The notes: generated by a model from the letters alone, not told the origin. Counted from the first letter of the stretch, positions 1 to 6,607 are shown. The stretch is 8,737 nt of DNA from Thermoplasmata archaeon (GCA_021801305.1 JAJYYD010000109.1:1-8737); one strand, 5' to 3'. Numbers and translations are program-made.

Positions 1-176
1 CCGGAAGGTCATTCAAGGAAAGCCTAATATCCAATGGAATATTGAAGTACATCCCGGAGGAGAAATTAAAGCATACTCTTGATCCGAAGACTTTTACTGG
101 ACAGTCGGAGAAGATATGCCTCAACGTTATTGAGTCGTCCAAACTGCTGCTGCAGGAAGTATATAGAGGGATCTGA
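1..176 (+). CDS. purB: Adenylosuccinate lyase, C-terminal end (partial)
   Basis: Only the last 57 codons are present (reading frame starts at base 3, stop TGA at 174-176). The visible tail contains the stretch ILKYIPEEKLKHTLDPKTF, then TGQSEKICLNVIES. This resembles the end of archaeal and Bacillus-type adenylosuccinate lyases, where an LDP-x-x-Y/F-x-G segment precedes a final helix (ADSL_C domain). In the family, the enzyme releases fumarate in two steps of purine synthesis, making AICAR and AMP. The catalytic residues lie upstream of the window, so the call rests on C-terminal similarity recalled from the family. A related fumarase/aspartase-superfamily lyase is the main alternative. The stop overlaps the start of the next gene (TGATG), which suggests cotranscription and coupled translation. 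Confidence 0.65.
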   Translation, partial: GRSFKESLISNGILKYIPEEKLKHTLDPKTFTGQSEKICLNVIESSKLLLQEVYRGI

Positions 177-766
177 TGAATGGTAACCTGACTGAAGAAA
201 AAACAATAAAGAAACAAATAATTGCTGATCTTTCGAGAGAGGAAAAATCAATCTCAGGGCTCCACAAATCTCTCGAGGACCAGGGGATCGTCATTCACAG
301 GCTTGTCCTAACAGGGTATCTCAGGGCGCTTGTCGATGTTGGATACCTCAAGGAGAAGGAGATAAAGCCGTCAAGAATATATTCCGTTCTGTACAACAAC
401 CACCAGGATATCTACGAGATCGTTGGCACGGCATCGAGAATTTATGACGAGGAGAATTCAGGAGACAACGCCCTCCGCATGCTTTTCTTCCTGTTCAACA
501 GGCCTCTGTTTCTGAGGGAGATGGAAAGATGCGGAGTTGAACTCCCGAGAAATTATAAACGCGTAACTCCGCAAAAGAGGATGGAATATATAGAAAAGCT
601 TGGGGAAGCTGGAATTAAGATACCTGCAAGCAACATGATGATGGAGCCTTTGAGTTCTGATTCAAATGTCACAATAAAAATACTCAGGGAGATGATAAAC
701 CTGTCACTAGACCTGAAAAGGTATGTTGTCAGCCTGCCTGATTATTCCCAGAAAACACTGGACTGA
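176..766 (+). CDS. Conserved hypothetical protein with N-terminal winged-helix-like region
   Basis: This 196-residue protein has no function I recognise. Residues about 8-70 look like a winged helix-turn-helix: a helix (IKKQIIADLS), a short helix (ISGLHKSLED), a recognition-like helix (HRLVLTGYLRALVDVGYL) and a basic strand pair (EKEIKPSRIYSVL). The rest is mainly helical, with a hydrophobic patch ALRMLFFLF near residue 100 that is too short to be a convincing membrane span. No zinc-binding cysteine set or signal peptide is visible. The ATG at 176 overlaps the stop of the purB-like gene, so it is probably translated from that mRNA and needs no promoter of its own. A DNA-binding regulator or a nucleic-acid-associated protein is possible, but purine regulation would be a guess from position alone. 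It converges on the dph6-like gene with a 25-base gap that holds no clear terminator. Confidence 0.7.
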   Translation: MNGNLTEEKTIKKQIIADLSREEKSISGLHKSLEDQGIVIHRLVLTGYLRALVDVGYLKEKEIKPSRIYSVLYNNHQDIYEIVGTASRIYDEENSGDNALRMLFFLFNRPLFLREMERCGVELPRNYKRVTPQKRMEYIEKLGEAGIKIPASNMMMEPLSSDSNVTIKILREMINLSLDLKRYVVSLPDYSQKTLD

Positions 767-791
767 TCTGTCAAATTGCAATATTCCAGGG

Positions 792-1439
792 TTACTCGAC
801 CCTCGCTTTGCTGATGAGAAAATACCCATGGGAACCTTCCCATAGCTTTTCAGATTCCTCAATTATCACCCTCTTCCCCGGGGCAATGCCGGCAACGAAA
901 GTTTCGTATTCTCCCCCCTCTCCTGTGACATTGATTCCGTAACGTTCATTTTTTTTCTTCAGCGTCTCCAGATACCCTGCATCAATAGTTCTCCCGAGAT
1001 CGTCCATGCCAAACCCCTCTGCAGATACTGACACGATTACAGGAAGTATGCCCCTCATTATGATCTCCCGCAGTTCGCTCTCCTGATCCATTCTCCATAG
1101 GGGTGTGAACGACATGATCCCGAGGTCAGTACACGCAGCCTCTATCCGTGTTTTCTGGTAATCAGAAGCTATGGCACCCGATATCACTGCCTCAATATGG
1201 TCATTTTCAACCATCCCGGCAATCAGCTTCCATAAATTATCTTCCGAGGTTTCAACAACTTTCAAGTCCAAAAGTTCAGCAGCATATCCTGACATATGTG
1301 CGTTCGGAAAGTGAAACATGAAGGAGAATTCCTCAGGAATCACTGTGATTGCAGAAACTATTTCAAAACCCTGCTCCAATGCAACCTGGGCAGACAGAAA
1401 TGAATCCTTTCCTCCTGAAAACAGGGAAACCGCCCTCAT
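792..1439 (-). CDS. dph6: Diphthine-ammonia ligase (Dph6 / MJ0570-type ATP-pyrophosphatase family)
   Basis: The 215-residue protein has the N-type ATP-pyrophosphatase loop SGGKDS at residues 8-13, a conserved GAIASDYQKTRIE block at 88-100, PLWRMD at 113-118 and the family signature GEGGEYET at 173-180. In this family (Diphthami_syn_2, EC 6.3.1.14), the enzyme uses ATP and ammonium to amidate diphthine on a histidine of elongation factor 2, the last step of diphthamide synthesis in archaea and eukaryotes. Length is normal for archaeal members, which lack the C-terminal extensions of fungal Dph6. It is cytosolic with no membrane segment. The ATG at 1439 begins four residues before the first beta strand and is preceded by GGTGA four bases upstream, the only good Shine-Dalgarno-like site I saw in the window. 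Some MJ0570-family paralogues have other or unknown roles, but the signature motifs are all intact here. Confidence 0.87.
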   Translation of the reverse strand: MRAVSLFSGGKDSFLSAQVALEQGFEIVSAITVIPEEFSFMFHFPNAHMSGYAAELLDLKVVETSEDNLWKLIAGMVENDHIEAVISGAIASDYQKTRIEAACTDLGIMSFTPLWRMDQESELREIIMRGILPVIVSVSAEGFGMDDLGRTIDAGYLETLKKKNERYGINVTGEGGEYETFVAGIAPGKRVIIEESEKLWEGSHGYFLISKARVE

Positions 1440-1443
1440 TCGT

Positions 1444-1448
1444 TCACC
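1444..1448 (-). promoter_or_regulatory. Ribosome binding site of the dph6-like gene
   Basis: Read on the minus strand, GGTGA lies four bases before the ATG at 1439 and complements the archaeal 16S 3' end. Other monocistronic genes in the window lack such a site, so this gene probably has a short leader while its neighbours are leaderless. Confidence 0.5.
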
Positions 1449-1473
1449 ATCATGTTACCTTAATTTCATACGT

Positions 1474-1484
1474 GGATAAAACTT
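1474..1484 (-). promoter_or_regulatory. Probable TATA box of the dph6-like gene
   Basis: Minus-strand AAGTTTTATCC sits so that a start about 25 bases downstream would fall near 1450-1455, giving a leader of roughly 10-15 bases that includes the GGTGA site. The match is moderate and the spacing argument is inference. Confidence 0.4.
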
Positions 1485-1518
1485 GACGGTTGAAAAAATT
1501 ACCAGCATTTCCAATAAA

Positions 1519-1526
1519 TTTTATAC
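1519..1526 (+). promoter_or_regulatory. TATA box of the beta-hydroxyacid dehydrogenase-family gene
   Basis: TTTTATAC, preceded by the purine-rich AATAAA (BRE-like), is centred about 25 bases before the ATG at 1548. This is the spacing expected if transcription starts at the ATG itself, so the mRNA is predicted to be leaderless. No Shine-Dalgarno sequence is present. Confidence 0.6.
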
Positions 1527-1547
1527 AGAATCAGCGAATTATAATTC

Positions 1548-2405
1548 ATGAAAGTTGGAATAGCAGGATTAGGAAGGATGGGCGGTGGAATGGCAAGTAC
1601 GCTTTTAAAAAATGGATTGGAGGTATGTGGATATGATGTTAACGCAGGAGCATTTGAAAAATTCACAGAGGTAGAGGGGTTCACCAGAGCTGAAAACGTG
1701 TCTTCTCTTTTTGTTTGTGATTTTGTTATACTATCTCTTCCAACAGGCAGGGACGTTTTAAACATCACGGAAAATTACGATGGGCGATCCGTCATTCTAG
1801 ACACTACCACAATAAGTCTCAGCGAACTGCATATGATCAAGGATGCTCTTGGTAAAAAAGAATCAAATTATCTGTCCTGCAAGCTTGAAAGGGGCCCAAA
1901 GGAAGCAAATGAAGGTAAACTGGCCATTTTCGTTGGCGGGGACAGACAACTTTATGAGAAATCGGTTAAACTTCTGAATATTCTCGGTGAACATATATAC
2001 ATTGGGAATCACGATCAGGCCTCAATGATGAAACTGATCAGCAACATGGTCGGCACCGCAGTCGTTGACATTTTAGGGGAGATATCAGTTTTGATAAGAA
2101 AACTAAAAATCGATCCGGAAAGTGCAGGCAACGCTCTTTCAATGGGTGGTGCAAATTCCGTTACTCAGATGTTCCGGCTGAATTGGCAGTCCAAAAATGA
2201 TTTTGGTGAATCATTTTCACTTGAACTTGCCCAGCATGTAATTGAAATGGCTCTTGAATCAGCAAGAAATGCTGGGGTTTCCAACATGCCCCTCATTGAA
2301 CAGAACAACCTTATGATGAAGCTTGCCAGGACAATGGGAATCGGGAAAAATGATGTATCCGAGATATCAAAAATGTACTGGAATTTAAACAATACAAAAA
2401 TTTAA
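1548..2405 (+). CDS. Beta-hydroxyacid dehydrogenase family protein (3-hydroxyisobutyrate dehydrogenase-like), divergent
   Basis: The 285-residue protein has an N-terminal Rossmann domain with GLGRMGGGMA at residues 7-16, and Asp30 at the end of the second strand, which usually favours NAD over NADP. The usual VGGD stretch is at 129-132. The all-helical C-terminal domain carries Lys162 and Asn166, matching the catalytic KxxxN of the 3-hydroxyisobutyrate/6-phosphogluconate dehydrogenase family. Length is typical of the family. Two signatures are altered. The substrate-loop motif normally read as DAPVSGG or DAPVSRG is SCKLERG (110-116), so Ser becomes Glu. The usual C-terminal KD pair (KDLxLA) is His230-Val231. 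The fold and cofactor site look sound, but the substrate is unknown and may not be a simple 3-hydroxyacid. A glyoxylate/succinic semialdehyde reductase-like or imine reductase-like activity is possible. The gene is monocistronic, and its 3' end abuts the transporter gene. Confidence 0.8.
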   Translation: MKVGIAGLGRMGGGMASTLLKNGLEVCGYDVNAGAFEKFTEVEGFTRAENVSSLFVCDFVILSLPTGRDVLNITENYDGRSVILDTTTISLSELHMIKDALGKKESNYLSCKLERGPKEANEGKLAIFVGGDRQLYEKSVKLLNILGEHIYIGNHDQASMMKLISNMVGTAVVDILGEISVLIRKLKIDPESAGNALSMGGANSVTQMFRLNWQSKNDFGESFSLELAQHVIEMALESARNAGVSNMPLIEQNNLMMKLARTMGIGKNDVSEISKMYWNLNNTKI

Positions 2406-2416
2406 AAATTTATTTT
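2391..2416. terminator. A/T-rich bidirectional terminator region
   Basis: Two convergent genes end only four bases apart here. The rightward transcript meets TTTATTTT at 2409-2416, and the leftward one meets two T5 runs (complement of 2404-2408 and 2396-2400). Archaeal termination relies largely on such T-tracts without a hairpin, so one symmetric A/T block could serve both genes. The function is inferred. Confidence 0.4.
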
Positions 2417-3762
2417 CCTGGTGAATTGCCTGCTGAGGCATTTTCCTCAAGAGTTTTCCCAGATGTCTCAACAGATATGAAATAAAGTATTACACCAGCC
2501 ACAATGACCATCACGGTATCGTAAATCAGAGAATAGTAGAGACCTATAAGTGCATAAAGTGTAAGTGCAGGAAGGGCAAGGCCAAATTCAAAAAGTTTTT
2601 CCCATCCAACAGTAAGACCTCTTGTTCTGGTACTTCCTATCTCCGCAGCAGGTATATACTGCAAGGTTCCCACAAGACCTACATTTATGAAGAAGAACAG
2701 TGCAAACATGGAGATTACCAGTGGAATGCTCATAAAATGAAGGTCCTCTGCAGCTATGAGGACAGCAAGGGGAATTGCACTTAGCACAAATCCAAGCAGG
2801 CCTACGATCCTTCTTCCGATCCTGTCTACTACTATCAGTGTGAGAACAACCCCAAATGTACCTATGATATCTATGATCAAAGTACCCAATACAGAAAGTG
2901 TGGATGAAGCACCAAGCCCCTTAAGGACCGTTGACGCATAGACCGAAACCAGATTGACAGTTAGGGCATATGCGGCTCCTATCCAGAAAATGTATGCTAC
3001 AGTTCTCGAATTTTTCTTGCTGAAGAATTCTTGAAGGTTTTCTTTTATTGTATGCCTCTCTTCCATAACTATTGTGTTAGGATCTATTTCAATACCTTCT
3101 TTTTTAAGTTTCTTTAGGATGCCAGGTATGAGGTCTTTTCTGCCGGAAGTTTGAGCCCATCTGAGGCTATACGGCATCTCGAACCTCAGGAAAAACAGAA
3201 TTATTGCAGGAACGGCTGCAATCAGAAAATCATATCTCCACGCAAGAAGTGTGCCTACTTCGGCGGTGAATAACAGTCCTATTCCAACAGTGGCTATAGT
3301 TCCGAACATAAAGAAAATCTTTTCGTACGAAAGAAGCGAACCTCTCCTGTTCTTTGGGGAATACTCCGCAAGAAGCGGGACGGCAGCAGCATAATCTATA
3401 CCTATAAAAATTCCAAGGGCCAGCCTCGTAAGGAAATACATAAGATAATCGGTTGAGACCGCACTTAATATGGCAAAAATAGCCATTCCAATTGTATCAT
3501 AGAGGAAAAGGTTTTTTCTTCCGATGGCATCTGAAGCAATTCCTCCAGCGATTGCTCCTCCAGCCACACCAACCCAGTAAGCTGCTGTTGCAATAACTAT
3601 TAGAACCGGAGGCAAATGAAAAATCAATCCTACAGCAATGAGCGATACTGATGCTCCAAACTCGTTAAAAGCATCCGTGAAGGGCCCAAGTGCAGCAGTT
3701 GCAGCCAGTCTTCTTTGGAATTTACCAATTCCAGCATTATCAATTTCTGTAAACTCTGCCAT
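2410..3762 (-). CDS. MFS transporter of the sugar/metabolite:H+ symporter family
   Basis: The 450-residue protein has about 12 hydrophobic segments split by a central basic loop (residues about 205-255). Visible major-facilitator signatures are Asp30 in TM1 (GPFTDAFNEFG), ASDAIGRK at 76-83 after TM2, EYSPKNRRG at 133-141 after TM4, DRIGRR at 313-318 in the second half, PAAEIGSTRTRG at 371-382 and the sugar-porter-like VETSGKTLEE at 431-440. The family imports sugars, aromatic acids, phosphate or other small solutes with protons. The substrate cannot be read from the sequence. An open frame extends to an ATG at 3783, but that codon and the next ATG (3780) lie inside or against the TATA box. 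A start at 3762 (MAEFTEID) fits a leaderless transcript and is preferred. In an acidophile the outward proton gradient would drive uptake (inference). It converges with the dehydrogenase-family gene. Confidence 0.85.
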   Translation of the reverse strand: MAEFTEIDNAGIGKFQRRLAATAALGPFTDAFNEFGASVSLIAVGLIFHLPPVLIVIATAAYWVGVAGGAIAGGIASDAIGRKNLFLYDTIGMAIFAILSAVSTDYLMYFLTRLALGIFIGIDYAAAVPLLAEYSPKNRRGSLLSYEKIFFMFGTIATVGIGLLFTAEVGTLLAWRYDFLIAAVPAIILFFLRFEMPYSLRWAQTSGRKDLIPGILKKLKKEGIEIDPNTIVMEERHTIKENLQEFFSKKNSRTVAYIFWIGAAYALTVNLVSVYASTVLKGLGASSTLSVLGTLIIDIIGTFGVVLTLIVVDRIGRRIVGLLGFVLSAIPLAVLIAAEDLHFMSIPLVISMFALFFFINVGLVGTLQYIPAAEIGSTRTRGLTVGWEKLFEFGLALPALTLYALIGLYYSLIYDTVMVIVAGVILYFISVETSGKTLEENASAGNSPGK

Positions 3763-3780
3763 AAAATAAAAATAAATCAT

Positions 3781-3790
3781 CATATAAAAG
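3781..3790 (-). promoter_or_regulatory. TATA box of the MFS transporter gene
   Basis: Minus-strand CTTTTATATG is a strong archaeal TATA match centred about 24 bases before the ATG at 3762, so transcription should begin at or next to that ATG. This decides the start codon, because the ATGs at 3783 and 3780 would not be in the mRNA. Confidence 0.6.
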
Positions 3791-3997
3791 TTTTAGGCTT
3801 AAATGTGGCTCCACCGAACATATCAACTAAAAATCTCTAAAACTATAAAATTCATGCGATGGGTTTAATAATCATGGTCGTTCCATTCCTAAACAGTAAA
3901 ATACTATGAAAGAAAACATAAAATGAAAGAAAATCAGAAATATGCCCGTGTTTGGAAATTTTTCAGCTTTGAACCAGTGAAAATCAATTTCAAAAGA

Positions 3998-4005
3998 TTT
4001 TTTAC
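3998..4005 (+). promoter_or_regulatory. Probable TATA box of the peroxiredoxin gene
   Basis: TTTTTTAC preceded by AAAAGA (BRE-like) is centred about 25 bases before the ATG at 4026. This supports a leaderless mRNA starting there rather than use of the in-frame TTG at 4011. The 235-base divergent region between this gene and the transporter otherwise shows only short A/T-rich stretches and no credible open frame. Confidence 0.45.
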
Positions 4006-4025
4006 CCATATTGTTATCACAGAGC

Positions 4026-4499
4026 ATGTCAGTTAATGTGGGAGAAAAGGCTCCCGATTTTGAGGCACTGGATACAAAACTGAAAACCAGGAAACTGTCA
4101 GAGTATAAGGGATCAAACGTTGTACTGGCGTTTTTCCCAGGAGCTTTTACGGGTGTATGCACGAAGGAACTCTGTTCATTCAGGGATTCTATGGCAAACT
4201 TCAACAAGCTTAATGGAAAAGTTGTGGGAATCAGTGTTGACGCTCCATTCTCGCAGGCAGAATTTGCAAAGGTCAACAAGCTCGAATTCGATCTTCTCAG
4301 TGATGGAGACAGGAAGATAAGCACAATGTATGATGTTCTTCACCACGACTTCGTGGGAGCAAAAGGTCTGACCGCATCAAAAAGATCCGTTTTCATATTG
4401 GATAAAAACGGCACTGTCAAATACAAATGGGTCAGTGAGGACCCTGGAAAGGAGCCCGATTACAAAAAGATAGAAGAAGAGCTCAAAAAACTCAATTGA
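4026..4499 (+). CDS. Peroxiredoxin (AhpC/TSA family, likely atypical 2-Cys)
   Basis: The 157-residue protein has a thioredoxin fold with the peroxidatic motif PGAFTGVC at 38-45 (Pro38, Thr42, Cys45) and the catalytic arginine Arg120 in SKRSVFILD. A second cysteine, Cys50, lies five residues after Cys45, the BCP-type arrangement in which an intramolecular disulfide may form. The family reduces hydrogen peroxide and organic hydroperoxides in the cytosol, using a thioredoxin or similar donor. There is no signal peptide. The frame can be extended five codons to a TTG at 4011, but the ATG at 4026 fits the promoter spacing and the usual family start (MSVNVGEKAPDF). Length is normal. It ends six bases from the convergent DipZ-like gene, and T5 at 4503-4507 may help termination. 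Confidence 0.9.
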   Translation: MSVNVGEKAPDFEALDTKLKTRKLSEYKGSNVVLAFFPGAFTGVCTKELCSFRDSMANFNKLNGKVVGISVDAPFSQAEFAKVNKLEFDLLSDGDRKISTMYDVLHHDFVGAKGLTASKRSVFILDKNGTVKYKWVSEDPGKEPDYKKIEEELKKLN

Positions 4500-4505
4500 A
4501 TATTT

Positions 4506-5327
4506 TTAGAATTGAATAGAATATATTCTAATCCCATTCCCAATTTTTATTTCCACTGTTTTCAATCCTGGGATTTTATCAGCATATAAATTGACAAGAT
4601 TGAAACCTTCAATTTCCTGTTCCCTGGACCAACCACCCGAACCATAAATCAGCCTGTCTTTTTTACAGGTTTCAAGTGCCAGGAATATTTCACGGAATTT
4701 TCCGCTCACTGATATGACACAGTCCCCCCCACAAACAGGAAATCCGTCATCACCCAGGATCCAATTTCCGGAAATAGTCACTGAACCGGGTACATCCGGA
4801 TATACATCTTTCTTTAAAGCAAGATTTCCCTTCAAATCTCCAGGTTCAAGGCTGTATTTCATGTCAACAAAATGCACATTCCAGGATTCACCTAGGGATA
4901 TATCGCCAATGCCAGTTATCCCGGCAATCTTTTCCTCAACTGAACTTATGCTGTCAGCCCCGCTGGATTCTTCAAGCATGTTATCATCGTCGTCCATTAG
5001 GATCAGGTTGGGTAAGAACTGGTTGTTGAAATAGGCCCAGAGATAGAGTTCATCATCCACCACGCAACATATATCTATTTCATAACGACTCAATATTTGG
5101 TATAAGTATCCCATGTCTTTCTCAGGTTTTGTCTCCGGTACAACAATACCAATTATTCCCAGCCCCTTATCATGAAACTCTTTTTTCCTCTTGGAAAAAT
5201 AACTTGCCATCCTAATTCCCCTGATATCGGATGGGGACCAGAAAAGGATCACATAGTTCCTGCAATGTGCTGCTGAATCACAGTTTATCTTTTCGCGTGA
5301 AAGAATCTCCCCAATAACTGATCCCAT
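4506..5327 (-). CDS. DipZ-like redoxin-fold protein lacking the CxxC cysteines
   Basis: The 273-residue protein has two parts. Residues about 24-120 match the thioredoxin-like domain of DipZ/TlpA-type proteins: YVILFW (25-30), the helix after the active site, KEFHDKGLGIIGIVVPE (49-65), KD at 70-71, a strand ending VVDDE (89-93), and NNQFLPNLILMD (101-112) with the cis-proline region at Pro106. Where the family has FWTYSCINC, this protein has FWSPSDIRG, so both active cysteines are replaced (Asp34 and Gly37). Residues about 155-273 match the beta-rich DipZ C-terminal domain, with SGNWILGDDG at 186-195 and a closing NGIRIYSIQF. There is no signal peptide or membrane anchor, unlike many DipZ proteins. 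Other cysteines (16, 22, 87, 88, 199, 203, 221) are not in a thioredoxin motif. It cannot act as a normal disulfide reductase. A binding or scaffold role is inference. It has its own promoter and converges on the peroxiredoxin. Confidence 0.72.
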   Translation of the reverse strand: MGSVIGEILSREKINCDSAAHCRNYVILFWSPSDIRGIRMASYFSKRKKEFHDKGLGIIGIVVPETKPEKDMGYLYQILSRYEIDICCVVDDELYLWAYFNNQFLPNLILMDDDDNMLEESSGADSISSVEEKIAGITGIGDISLGESWNVHFVDMKYSLEPGDLKGNLALKKDVYPDVPGSVTISGNWILGDDGFPVCGGDCVISVSGKFREIFLALETCKKDRLIYGSGGWSREQEIEGFNLVNLYADKIPGLKTVEIKIGNGIRIYSIQF

Positions 5328-5349
5328 GGTGGTCTATCTTATCCTGAAA

Positions 5350-5359
5350 GATAAAAATT
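5350..5359 (-). promoter_or_regulatory. TATA box of the DipZ-like gene
   Basis: Minus-strand AATTTTTATC is centred about 27 bases before the ATG at 5327, consistent with leaderless transcription. It lies directly beside the oppositely facing TATA box of the DUF2240-like gene. Confidence 0.5.
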
Positions 5360-5368
5360 GTTTAATCC
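5360..5368 (+). promoter_or_regulatory. Probable TATA box of the DUF2240-like gene
   Basis: GTTTAATCC is centred about 24 bases before the ATG at 5388, again matching leaderless spacing. The match is weaker than that of its divergent partner. The two boxes abut in a 60-base intergenic region. Confidence 0.4.
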
Positions 5369-5387
5369 ATGAATGCAATGACGATCA

Positions 5388-5870
5388 ATGAACAGGGATG
5401 TAGCCAGAAGGATAATTGCCCTTGTGGCCACAGAGAGGAAAAACAGTCCTAATGGATTGACAAGGCAGGATTTCATAACGACAATAGCTTACAAGAGAAA
5501 ACTGATGGATCCTGACATGATAGAAAAATTTATCCGGGAGAGCCTGAAGGAATCACTTCTCATGGAAAAGGAGAGCAGGATTTTTCCAAATTTCAGCACA
5601 TCAGGGATAATCGTTCCCCTGGATTTCCAGATAAACCCGGATCAGTTGTTTGCAGAGAACACAGACAAGCCAATCGTGGACAGGATGCTCGACGCCATAT
5701 CAGCATCGGGGAAAATGACCAAAAAAGAGGCAATATCAAGCTCCAGGGAAATAATGGAATACATGAAGCTGATAAACTTTGAAGTTGCACTCATGGCAGT
5801 CATGTCTGAGGAGGGCATAGATATAAGCAACTTCCTCAAAGAGTATTCAATACAGTACAACAAAGGATGA
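5388..5870 (+). CDS. DUF2240-like archaeal conserved protein
   Basis: The 160-residue protein resembles the archaeal DUF2240 family. Its N-terminal helical part (residues 1-60) includes GLTRQDFITTIAYKRKLMDPDMIEKF, where family members have a segment about an Efv..LS...W motif followed by helices. The middle has IFPNFSTSGIIVPLDFQINPDQLF (65-88), matching the family's P-x-F...v-iP-x-x-F-x-P signature. The end, INFEVALMAVMSEEGIDISNFLKEY (129-153), matches its EVAAL..A.E.G.D motif. The function of the family is not known to me. The N-terminal part could be a winged-helix-like nucleic-acid-binding module (inference). It is cytosolic with no cysteines and no membrane segment. It is monocistronic and ends two bases before the stop of the convergent TPR gene. 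Confidence 0.68.
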   Translation: MNRDVARRIIALVATERKNSPNGLTRQDFITTIAYKRKLMDPDMIEKFIRESLKESLLMEKESRIFPNFSTSGIIVPLDFQINPDQLFAENTDKPIVDRMLDAISASGKMTKKEAISSSREIMEYMKLINFEVALMAVMSEEGIDISNFLKEYSIQYNKG

Positions 5871-5872
5871 AG

Positions 5873-6607
5873 TTATTCTGAATTGAGCCGTTGCGCTATC
5901 TTCATGGCCAGATCAACATCTTCCTTTTCCATGGCCATATCACTGGCAAGATCATACATGAAGTCCAGTGATTTCCTCAGATCCTTCCGCTCCTTCTTGT
6001 TCTTTGTTTTTGAGCATATCCTGTCTATGAAGTCAAGGGCTTCCATGGAAAGCTCAAATGCTTTGTCCGGATCTTTTTCTCTTTCAAGTGATACTTTTCC
6101 CCTCATAGCCTCAAAGTAGTTGTCCCAGTCCTCAACTTCCCCGGAAATTTCAATGACCTTATTGTAAATCTCAAGCGCTTTCCCGGTTTTTCCTTTCCAT
6201 TTTGAATACAACTCCCCAAGTGCATTGAGGCTCATGGAGAACAGCACGGGATCTTCAGCCTCATCCGCTTTCTTGATCGCTGAAGAGAAGAATTGCTCGC
6301 TTTCCTCAAGCTTCTTTGCATCCATGTAGATGTAGCCCAGATTCAGGTAATCCATGACTATCATGTCAGTTTCCTTCAACTTTTCATGAATGGCAAGGGA
6401 TTCCTTTCCAAATCTTCCGGAATTTTCCGGGTTCTTGGGTTCCAGTGCGTAATATGCCTGTGAAAGTTTGTAGCATAGCTCAGCCTTGTCACCATTGTCC
6501 TCTTTCATCACTTCATAGGCCCTGGTGTATTCCCTGATAGAATCCATGAATTTGTCTTTCTGCAGGAATGCATCTCCGTTCTTTATGGTCTGTTCTATTT
6601 CGTCCAT
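5873..6607 (-). CDS. Tetratricopeptide (TPR) repeat protein
   Basis: The 244-residue protein is all helical with degenerate TPR units. The best are at residues about 4-37 (NGDAFLQKDKFMDSIREYTRAYE), about 84-117 (DYLNLGYIYMDAKKLEESEQF and on) and about 124-157 (SMSLNALGELYSKWKGKTGKALEIYNKVIE), with weaker repeats between and after. Each shows the spaced A/G-Y-L/A-A pattern of helix pairs. There is no signal peptide or attached catalytic domain. TPR arrays bind proteins or peptides and act as scaffolds, and the partner here is unknown. A TAA directly precedes the ATG at 6607 in frame, so no longer form from an upstream start is possible. It follows HMG-CoA reductase on the same strand, but the 229-base gap with its own TATA-like sites argues against an operon. 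Confidence 0.8.
   Translation of the reverse strand: MDEIEQTIKNGDAFLQKDKFMDSIREYTRAYEVMKEDNGDKAELCYKLSQAYYALEPKNPENSGRFGKESLAIHEKLKETDMIVMDYLNLGYIYMDAKKLEESEQFFSSAIKKADEAEDPVLFSMSLNALGELYSKWKGKTGKALEIYNKVIEISGEVEDWDNYFEAMRGKVSLEREKDPDKAFELSMEALDFIDRICSKTKNKKERKDLRKSLDFMYDLASDMAMEKEDVDLAMKIAQRLNSE

Noticed and set aside
3784..3997. Possible small gene or RNA in the transporter-peroxiredoxin divergent region.
   Set aside because: The only ATG-led frames are very short (4 and 11 codons at about 3854 and 3874), and I saw no stable stem or tRNA-like pattern.
3872..4324. 150-codon minus-strand open frame overlapping the peroxiredoxin gene and its promoter.
   Set aside because: The peroxiredoxin on the other strand has all its catalytic residues, and this frame shows no domain and no suitable promoter.
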